Source: Nymphaea colorata
Lineage: Eukaryota > Streptophyta > Magnoliopsida > Nymphaeales > Nymphaeaceae
Direction of reading: 5' to 3'
Assembly (NCBI RefSeq): GCF_008831285.2
Contig: NC_045139.1
Coordinates: forward strand, 9,208,204 to 9,272,203
Length of the DNA stretch: 64,000 nucleotides
Shown: positions 55,401 through 64,000 of the stretch, in pieces
Numbering within the stretch: position 1 is the first letter of the stretch
Layout of the letters: the number at the start of each line of letters is the position of its first letter
Made by a program: the position numbers and the translations under genes
The notes under the pieces: generated by a model
The model's input: only the letters and a program-made list of their open reading frames with translations
The model's database searches: none
What the model was told of the DNA's origin: nothing

Positions 55401-58400
55401 AAATCATGTTTGGTGAATATGAGAGTTTTGGTCTTTTGAGATTATGAGCTCTGTTAGCTGGTGAGGGAATAATATTAGCTAGGTGATTATTGGCTACTGT
55501 CAGTCGGATCAGTAGGCACTTCTTTTTTTTTTCCATCAGTGTATGTTGTTTGATGTCATGTTGAAGCTGCAGTGTGTTCTTTATGTAAAAGGAGAATTTA
55601 CTTTCTTCGAGTTTCTCCTTTTCTATTCTCTATATCTTTATTCAGCTCCTTTCTTTTCTTCTTATACGAATAATGGACAATGCACAGTTATCATATATCT
55701 CTCTCACTGGTACTGCGACGGGTTGGGTTGGGCGTTGATCTTTAGATTAAAAGTGTCATTATGAGGTCAAGTGGACCGGTTCTTGTCTCTACCCCCTCTC
55801 TCACATATACGCATCACAAATAGACAAATGTAGTAAGAAAGGTCTGTTCAGCACTGCACGTAGATTCTGATTAGAATACTTAAGTTAAAAATGTCAATAA
55901 GGTTCGTAGTTTAGACGATATTAACGAAAAAGGAATGTACCAACCTGTTTGCTCGGCTACCGCGAGGCTGATCAAGTATTTTAGAACCAGACAATCCCGT
56001 GATCAATAATCCATCTCACATAGAAAGACAATTAATTTCTGAAGTTCAGGTCTTTGGTTCTTGTTATTTCATTTCTCTCTTCTGAAATCAAAGGACAAGA
56101 AATACAGCATCGCTGGCGTAATACTGGTGGCATGAAATGAGATGTATCATGCACAAAGGTCTTTGGTTCCAGAACCAGTTAGAAGAAAGAGACCATGTGT
56201 ATGTGCGTCCATATGTGTTCGCATACCCACATGCATGCGCGCGATTGTACGTGTGTATGTGTATGGAAAAAGAAGTTGCATTGAAGCCGGACTCAATAAT
56301 GGATCCATAGCTGTCCATCTGGTGACATGTCAATGAGTGAGTGCATCAGGTAGGGCTTGATTGTGAAATGTATAAGGTTTATCATCCTGTCCATTGGCGT
56401 CATCCGGGGAGCAGATCTGTGACTTTAGCCATTCTCAGCTTTCTCTTCATATCTGGCTCGTTGTTCTACCCTTACCGTAATTATTCCCATTGATCCCCTT
56501 CACATACGCGTTCATGTGCCTCAAACACGAAGGAGCAGAGGTACCAACTTCATGAATGCATAGATTTGAGTCCAGTTTGTCCTCATTATAAGACATAATT
56601 AAAGGGCGCCTAATCTCAGCAGTAAGGTTAAATAATTATCCTTGTTTTTCATGATTGCAATCACTTTTCTCAGTCGTTCAATAGCCCTCTCTTCGTTTTC
56701 CCACGGGCAAGCAATGTATTTTCTTTGCTTGCACATCTTTATGTAAAGGGTACAGATCTGCTAAGTAGCCTTGATCAGCGCACTCTCTTTTAATTTATTC
56801 AGACTGGAGCCACTTACCTGCAAGTACCTTCCCCGTGACATCAATGGCACAGGTATGATGCCTCTGTCTAAAAATTAACCTGTATATAGGTAGGAGTACT
56901 CTTCTATATAGGCTTAGTGTCCATTGGAACATTTCTTATCGATTGTCTGATTCTTGGACGTGAAGAAGTAATCAGCTGGACTGGACCTTAGTAGTAATTT
57001 TTTCTTCTGCAAAAGAGAAAAGCACCAACTCCACTGAACATCAATCAAGTAAAAACAGACTAAAGCACGGCCGAAAATATCTGAGAAATTAAATTGCAAT
57101 GGCCGTGAGACTATGTAACCCCACCGCTCGTACCACCAGAGGCACCGTGGCCGCCTAAAAATAGATGTTTCAACCGCTGACAGTGTTGCCCACTGCAGAT
57201 TTCCATCTTGGTCGCCTTGACAGCCTTAAAGTTAAAAACTTTAATAAAGGGCTTTCCAATAGTCCTCCTGCAATTCACACGCTTCCGCTCCTATGCTCCC
57301 ACCTGCCCTCTTTAATACAACTGATGACCATCAGTCTCTTTCCACGATCACCTTTTTCTTTTAAGAGGTCACCAGCCGAAGCAGTACTCGCATCAGACCT
57401 GGTTCAACTTTGGAGTTCTTGGATTGTACAGAGTCTTTGGTATGATCACCGGCATCCAATGTTGGGGGCAATTAGAAAGAGACATTAAATTTATACCCAC
57501 CATCTTCACATCAGAAGCTGAGGTGATAATAAGACTGGGGGTACTACGTACTATCCTCACACTAGCTATCCTTCCCCATGAGATCCTGATCCCATGTGCC
57601 CCCACATACTTTTCTCTCACAACAAGGGACATTGTGGTCAGGAAGGGAAGCTCTCGAGGACTCCCAAGTTCTCAAGGAATCCGCATGTGGGTCATAGAGA
57701 TCACATGACAAAGAAATAAATATATTCTATCACCGTACCGCAGTTGTGTTCAGATCTCGAGTGGAACTTGTTATCACCAGGGATTCTTGAATTTGAATAG
57801 AGAATGCAATGAGAATGATGGAGCCCGAGCCTCCATGATTATTAATGGAGGTCTAAATCTCAGTTCAGGTTTGAGATCTGAGCAGGAACATATACTGAGA
57901 TGCATGTCTACATGACTCTGAATCAGAGTGGAAGGTGATATGAATCAAAGTGGAGGGAATAGTCTCGAGAGATTCAACATATGGATCCAGAATGTGTGGT
58001 AATAATATTCAAGATCAATATCTGGGATCAGCCAATTTGGGTTTATGAAGTCTGAAAAGCACTTGTATTCTACTCTACCAAATTCATTCTCTTATCTTTT
58101 TGAGGGTGCATGGATAAAATTTTTTTACTTTTAGTGTTTTTTTTGGTAAAATGAAGTTTAGAACTTCATTCATATAAGCTATTTGAAGCTAGATCGACTT
58201 ACACATTTCTTTTTGTAGGCCAGGCGCTCAGTATCACTTTGAAAATTGTACTTCAATTATTGAAGCATGACAAGGAACGAACACTGTGAAGAAATAAAAG
58301 GACAAACAAAAAGAGGGTGATCTTCTACTCAATTGCTAGCAAAATGTTCAGCAAATTTATCTAAGTACCGCTGATACTGATTTGCGTAGCTAAATGGATT

Positions 58401-59889
58401 CCGGGAAGAAGTACTTGATTAATGCATCCCATGCTGCAACAAAATGTGGTATCTTTTTGGTAGATGGGAAGGGCATCCGAGGCCTTTATCACGTTCAATA
58501 AGAGTAATCTGAAATGGGTTGTGAGTCTATTACATAGCTGGCCGTTTATTATATCATTTTACCGTAAGTCGCCCTCCTATCCTTAGGTGGATCATTATAG
58601 TATGATAAAACAATCTACGGCCTGTCCCTCCATTTTGTTCTACCATACAACCAGTGTTAATTTACTTATACAAAGGAAGCATCTGATGTTAATAACCACA
58701 AATTCCAAGACCGTTAAATACAAAAATAACACATTTTCCTTAGAAGGCACACTAGTTTTCATGGTTACTTTCACTGTAAATTACATAGCATCAAAAAAAG
58801 ATTGGAGCACCACCGATGCAAATGGAGAAGCAAAAAATAAAGTGCCCGAATCGATTAAACAAAAGCTGGGCAGCCATTTTGTGACGTGCTGATCAGTAAG
58901 ACGTTCATTTCACGTCTTTTTACAGAATTAACATTAATTTATTCAAGAGGAACTAGAAATTGCTCCTCCAAGTTAACATAATCTAGGAAGAGCTGATCAG
59001 ATCTCAGAGCAATGCTTGGTGGAGAGATCTTCCAGGTTCACCAGCGAGAAATCTTGTTGACTAAACTGCAAGGGAGATGCGGCCATTTACTATGGAAGCT
59101 GGGTTAACTAAGATGTTATTCTTGGTGCTTTTCTAATGGCTGAAAATGAAAGAGAGGGTTGGGTCGTGCGGAGAAATTGTATGGCAGTCTGAAGACAATC
59201 TGGTTCTGATCATGTCCTAAAATGAACCAAGAAAGAATACGCCAACCATGCTGTATCGACTTAAGATGAAATATTCTGCTAAAGAAAATAGCAACACAGT
59301 GAAGTCGATCGCTAAAGTGTTGACTAGAACTCCTAGCTTCAGTATCCAGAGAAGGAGAAATCTAAAAGAAATAGAGCTGCAGCTCATGAAAACAAGTCTG
59401 AAATGGAGTTTTCCTTCTTTTTTCTGACGACAGAAAACATTCTTGGGAGTTCGGACCGCTTAATAGTGTTATTTGTCATGTATGCAACTATAGAAAAGAG
59501 AAATTCGTCATCGAGTGATAACTATTTTCCTTAGCTGGTGTCCACACAATGTACATGAAATCTTGGTACAAGATCTATTCAGTCAACATGGTTAAACATA
59601 TTCTGGTTTATCTTTGAAATGACAATAATTGAACTTCTTTTTGCTATTTTTCCTAGAGTTTAGACCATGCATAAATATTAGGCAAGAACGTGAAGGTCTC
59701 ATATTTTAAGTCAGGTCCTTAGTTGAAAGAAAGAAAGGAAAAAACAACTGACAGTAGCAAATGTTATTTAACGTAAGAATGCTTAGTAGTGTTCATTGAT
59801 TATCGCACACCGCCACAAGAATGCAGCTAAAAATACGGTGCAAGGCCCCTGCAAGTGTGGCTGCATGCACCTGTGAAAAACTTGGCGTA

Positions 59890-59891
<2 letters not shown>

Positions 59892-59953
<62 letters not shown>
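59892..59953. repeat. (AT)n microsatellite
   Basis: About 31 AT units, the longest simple repeat in the window. Confidence 0.96.
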
Positions 59954-59956
<3 letters not shown>

Positions 59957-61883
59957 GGCCCATTCAAAAGCAAACATATAATGTATTCATTATTCAAATT
60001 CATGAAACATATCAATAAAAAAATATCAAAATAAGCAAAAAAAAAAAAAAAAAAAATCAACGATCATTCTGACATGTCCAGGTTGTGTTTAATTTGTGTC
60101 CACACTTTTGTGTCCTCACTTGACGAGCTGTATCGATCAACACGTGTGGGGCACTCTCTTAATTGAGCCCATATGGGCAAGTTACACATTATTTTCTCAG
60201 AAAAAAAAAAAAATCTTACATCGCAGTTAATATACAAACATCATTGATTCAGGAAATTTTAATCCAAATCTGTAGACAATCACGATCATGAATTGGCAAC
60301 TATCTTTGAGTTATTCCAGTACACACCAATTTTCTTTGTAATGATCAACATAAGCAATTCATGCTTTGGCATGACCACATTTTTTTTGTTCCACTACAAT
60401 CCGGGATAGGCCAACCGTTCCTGATGTTGGTTTGGATATTACAGGATCAATTAAGTTGGCTACAAATGTGGAGAATGAATAAATCCACAACATAAAAGTA
60501 TTGGATCTATTCATAGCTTTGGAATTCTATGTGACTAGTTCTTGAAGCTCAATGATATCTGGGAAGGGCCTTTGGGTTTCGGCAACATACCGTGGTAAGA
60601 CTAGAAAGGAGAAGGGCTTGGGTTCAAACAATACCTCAAATGACTTGTAATTTGATTAAATGTTGAGGAATAAGGTTCCATTAATATGCATACGGGTTTT
60701 TTCTGTTTAAGAAGTAACCGTAAAAATGACAGAATTGATCAGTGCTATTATTCTTAAAATTAATGAACCACTGTTATGTAGGAAATAATTTTCAGTTGCT
60801 TTGCCTTGGATGCAAAATCTCACAATGCCTTTCAAGTAGAAGACATTTGATTGGCTTGGATCTAAAATCTGAGATGGTGTGAGGCTTTCTAATTCTGAAG
60901 ACTCTAGCAAGTATCTGCAGTTTCTTGTATATTATGAAACATGCTTACGTCAATATATTATGAATTTGTAATCTACATCCTAAAATCAATGATTCTCAAG
61001 TCAAACCCTGCTTCTGTTTATCGGATGCATGACTTTGTAGCATAACAGAGATCTCAAATTCATTTTCTCAAATCAGCAATTCGCTAGAACCATAGATTTT
61101 TGGTGAGACTCGCTTTAAATCTGACTCTTGGGTCTAAGATCGAGATAGCCAAATGACTAAGACAAACTCCAAAAGAGACTGTTGAACCTTCTACCAAATA
61201 AGGCTTAAATGCACAATGGTGTTGGACATTGGTCTTGCTGATTCTTAACCATATAAGTTTCTGTTTTCTCTTTTTGGAGATCAGGAACATATTTTCTTCC
61301 ATTCAATATTATTTTCTTCCCATTTACCGTAGAAATTAAAACGATCAACATTTCATGATTAACTTAAAGCTGCAACTTTTCCTAGCACGCTTCCTGAAAA
61401 GTTTTAATCTAGACTTTAAGATGATGGTAGGGGTGACAAAAGGAGCAGACCAGAAAATGACATTTCAGTTGGTGAAGATCAAAGATGATCAAAATAAATT
61501 GCCAAACTCTTTCTCTGATGATCAATTGATTAACCAATTATAATGTGTACTCTTATTTTTTTACTTATAAAAGGTAATTTTCTCTCTCAAGGAAATGTCC
61601 CATAATCAAACCTAGACGTTTGTGCTATGTAATCTATATAGGATTTAAATTTTAGCTCAAACACGAAGATGTGGCCTTTCTTATCAATTCATAAGTAGTT
61701 GGAAACAAGAAGCGACGTGCCGTCATGGCATACCTTTGCCAACTAGTGGAAAAGAACAGTGGCTGGACGATTGAAACATTGTTATATAACTTTCAGGAAA
61801 GGAAGATATACTTTACATAAGATTAAGATTCACCTGTCGGCAAGTGATCAGAATACTGTTAAGAGTGGCGCCTCCAAACCACC

Positions 61884-62324
61884 ATGGCTAGAAGACCCAT
61901 CTATGGGATGAAAAACTGGTTTTCCGGTGTCGCCATTAATGGCGGAAAATGGAAATGGATGGTGATTAGAAAGAGGTTCCGACCGGAAGGCTCACCATAC
62001 GGGCTTTTTGTCGATGTAGTTCATTTTAATTTCAAGATGAAGGGCATTCGTAAGCAGTGTGCGCTAAGTGTATGCTATTCTCTTCTCTCTGTGTATACTT
62101 GTTACTTGCAGTTTAGTATTTTGTTCGTGTATATCAAAGAGCGATCAAAATATACTCACTTTTCGGGCTCTGTTGTTCTCGTAAATCCCATCTTAGATAT
62201 TACACAACGCAAGACGGATGTCAGTCTCGTAAATGTCAAAAATTCAATGCATCTCTATTTTTCAATGTTGTCCATTCATCTCGCAAAGTTAACAGAAATT
62301 TCTCTAGCGTATTATATGTGCTAA
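61884..62324 (+). other. Unrecognised 146-codon ORF with strong start context
   Basis: The ATG is in ACCATGG context and the first ~55 residues (MARRPIYGMKNWF onwards, basic and Trp/Phe-rich) look more protein-like than the AT-rich, Tyr/Leu/Ser-rich remainder. I recognise no family and see no splice partner or promoter. It may be chance, or the first exon of an unknown gene or repeat-encoded fragment. Confidence 0.2.
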
Positions 62325-62966
62325 AGTTTTACTTGATTAAGACTTGTAAATATATTTTTCAGTTTTATTAATTAATTCATTATGCTTCATAGATGGCTAA
62401 GATGTCATAGGTAATTATATCTGTTCGTTCGGAAACAATGATCTAATCTCTTTTTTCGTTAGTAATTTGTTTGAAGAATAACCACATATAAATATGATCA
62501 TCATCCTCATAACCCATTAGTCAACACCTAAAGTGATAAAGTTGTTCTATAATGTACAACCATATAGAAATGGTAAAATGATCCCTTTATTTTTGATATA
62601 TATGAAACGACCATACATTTACAAAGATTTGGATTAATATATATGGTACTCGTTATGTACATTTCTCAATTTATAAAAGTTATATATATCTATGAATATG
62701 ATCCGGCTGGATATGTATATATGAGAGAGAGAAAGAGACGGGTCGAAGTGGGGACAGATCAAGGGTTGCTGTGAGCAACAAGTCAGTGTAGACAGAATTA
62801 TTGAGAATGAAACTAGTGGCTGTGAACAAGGCTGACCACTCAATTGCACACCCGTGACTCTTTGCAGGTCAGCCTTTCCCCGTATCTTCTCTCTCTCAAG
62901 TTCTGAACCACAGACACAAAAAAAAAAAAGTACGCTCACGGGCCTGAACAAGTCCCTCCCCTTTGG

Positions 62967-62975
62967 TTATTTAAA
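62967..62975 (+). promoter_or_regulatory. Possible TATA element of the DIR1-like gene
   Basis: TTATTTAAA lies 89 bases before the ATG. It is a non-consensus but plausible TATA variant, and the spacing fits a leader of about 50-60 bases. Confidence 0.45.
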
Positions 62976-63055
62976 GCCACGTTGAGGCCAGCCATTGGGC
63001 ACCAGGCCGTGTTGGAGCGGAAGCAGCACGGTTACCAATCTCCGGCACAGCAGCA

Positions 63056-63397
63056 ATGGAGGCCAAGCTGAAGCTGCCGACGACGGTGGTGCTGCTGGTG
63101 GCAATGACTCTGGGTGCAGCAGCTGGGTTCGGCATGGGTCCGCTGCAGACCCAGCCCAGCGCCCTCTGCAACATGAGCCAAGATGGGCTAATGGCGTGCA
63201 AGCCTTGGGTTACTACCGGCTCTGCTGCTCTGCCCATTGATCCTTCCGCCCCTTGCTGCGCTGCTCTGGCCGGTGCCGACTTGACCTGCCTGTGCTCCTA
63301 CCGCAACTCCATGGTGTTGCCTGCATTGGGGATTGATCCGAAGCTGGCCATGCTGCTGCCCAAGAAGTGTAACATCCTGCCGCCTCCTCAATGCTAA
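63056..63397 (+). CDS. DIR1-like non-specific lipid transfer protein
   Basis: A single-exon gene of 113 aa. Residues 1 to about 24 form a signal peptide (basic start, then [14 protein letters not shown]), so the product is secreted. The mature part has the eight-cysteine lipid-transfer pattern C-x9-C-x18-CC-x9-C-x1-C-x24-C-x7-C at residues 38, 48, 67, 68, 78, 80, 105 and 113, forming four disulfides around a lipid cavity. [13 protein letters not shown] and LCSYRNS...LPALGIDP are close to DIR1, the Arabidopsis protein that carries a lipid-linked signal in systemic acquired resistance. A DIR1-like family label is safe; the same defence role is inference. The start is the first ATG after the TATA-like site and gives the signal peptide directly. 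A plus-strand ORF from 62,995 is a different frame and is a shadow. Confidence 0.92.
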   Translation: MEAKLKLPTTVVLLVAMTLGAAAGFGMGPLQTQPSALCNMSQDGLMACKPWVTTGSAALPIDPSAPCCAALAGADLTCLCSYRNSMVLPALGIDPKLAMLLPKKCNILPPPQC

Positions 63398-64000
63398 AGG
63401 TGCTAAGCTTACATTCCCACGCCTTGCACTTTGGCAAGCTCTTTACGCCTTTTTTTTTTTACTTTAACCCTTAAAGCATTCTTCTTTTCTCTCTTTTAAT
63501 ACCTTTTTTCATATATCACATATTTTATTAGCAAAATTGTTACCAATGATAAATGGTTACTTGAGGCCTTTAAGTCGAAGAAGACCAAGAGCTCAATCGA
63601 CACATTTCTTGGACTTTTGCATAAAATAAGAATAAAATTATGCGAGGCCTTTCCACTTGAAAGTTGGTGGGAACTCTAAACTACACGCATATTTTTCATG
63701 CGGAGAAAAGGACTGCTAGTTAATTTCCTTTAAGGGAATATAACAAATTATATATATTTCCAAATAATTCCTATTTAAAATCCACAAGATGGTCCATGCG
63801 CTAGTGGACAAAATCGTCTCAATACTCTTTTTTTTTTAACAATTTATTTTTTGTGCGTACCCTTAAAGTTGGGAGACTTTATCGTCATCCAGCTACTTAA
63901 AATCCTGGACCAGTATTTCCACATTTAAGGCCTACGTCCGGCTTCAACAAGAGGTTGACGCCCACTCAAATTGAACAAGTTAATAGATCATTTTTAAGGA
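63398..64000. other. 3' flank of the DIR1-like gene
   Basis: Probably 3' UTR, then AT-rich intergenic DNA with T-runs near 63,450 and 63,830. I see no further gene before the window ends. Confidence 0.6.

Larger units (their letters stand above)
55401..62966. other. Gene-poor region between the acidic-protein gene and the DIR1-like gene
   Basis: About 7.5 kb. The first few hundred bases should be the 3' UTR and terminator of the acidic-protein gene. The (TA)n at 59,892-59,953 and a poly-A run (about 60,038-60,056) are the clear repeats. ORFs on either strand (for example 57,424-57,708 and 58,587-58,892) carry no recognisable domain or splice structure. One ORF with good start context at 61,884 is listed separately. 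Confidence 0.6.

Overview
The window is plant nuclear DNA, almost certainly from a flowering plant. Genes have many short exons joined by AT-rich GT-AG introns, and the encoded families are plant types: a plant aldo-keto reductase, a membrane-anchored prolyl 4-hydroxylase, a RIN4/NOI-motif protein, a Hev b 5-like acidic protein and a DIR1-like lipid transfer protein. The intergenic DNA holds small hAT-type MITEs and AT/CT microsatellites. I cannot name the species. I see no tRNA, rRNA, CRISPR array or bacterial-style operon.

Positions 1-13,670 are a tandem segmental duplication read on the minus strand. Each unit joins the 3' exons of an SRAP/HMCES gene to a complete aldo-keto reductase (AKR) gene. 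In the rightmost unit both genes are intact: HMCES (17,867 down to 10,983, 8 exons, 401 aa) and AKR (9,766 down to 7,036, 5 exons, 344 aa). The next unit to the left is decayed. It holds a 5'-truncated HMCES fragment (5,655-4,499) and an AKR pseudogene with two 1-nt deletions (3,808-1,004). The first ~520 bases look like HMCES intron 5, so the array probably continues past the left edge. A third, partial unit lies inside HMCES intron 5 and has been hit by a 448-bp hAT-like MITE.

A divergent 1.4-kb intergenic region separates HMCES from a plus-strand prolyl 4-hydroxylase (19,297-28,444, 11 exons, 263 aa) that uses one GC-AG intron. An 8-kb gene-poor stretch follows, with a MITE and several old direct repeats. 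Next comes a small NOI-motif (RIN4-like) gene (36,511-37,582). A 16-kb repeat-rich desert (37.6-53.8 kb) holds at least five candidate MITEs, three of which share one terminal-repeat family.

The right end holds a Hev b 5-like acidic-protein gene (54,422-55,400) with G-boxes and a clear TATA box, about 7.5 kb with no gene I can support, and a DIR1-like lipid transfer protein gene (63,056-63,397). Apart from the duplicated HMCES-AKR block, the genes look like independent neighbours rather than a functional cluster. Exon boundaries come from reading splice signals, reading frame and family conservation by eye. Three independent checks (total reading frame, catalytic residues, and paired-copy comparison for AKR and the HMCES 3' exons) agree for the main models.
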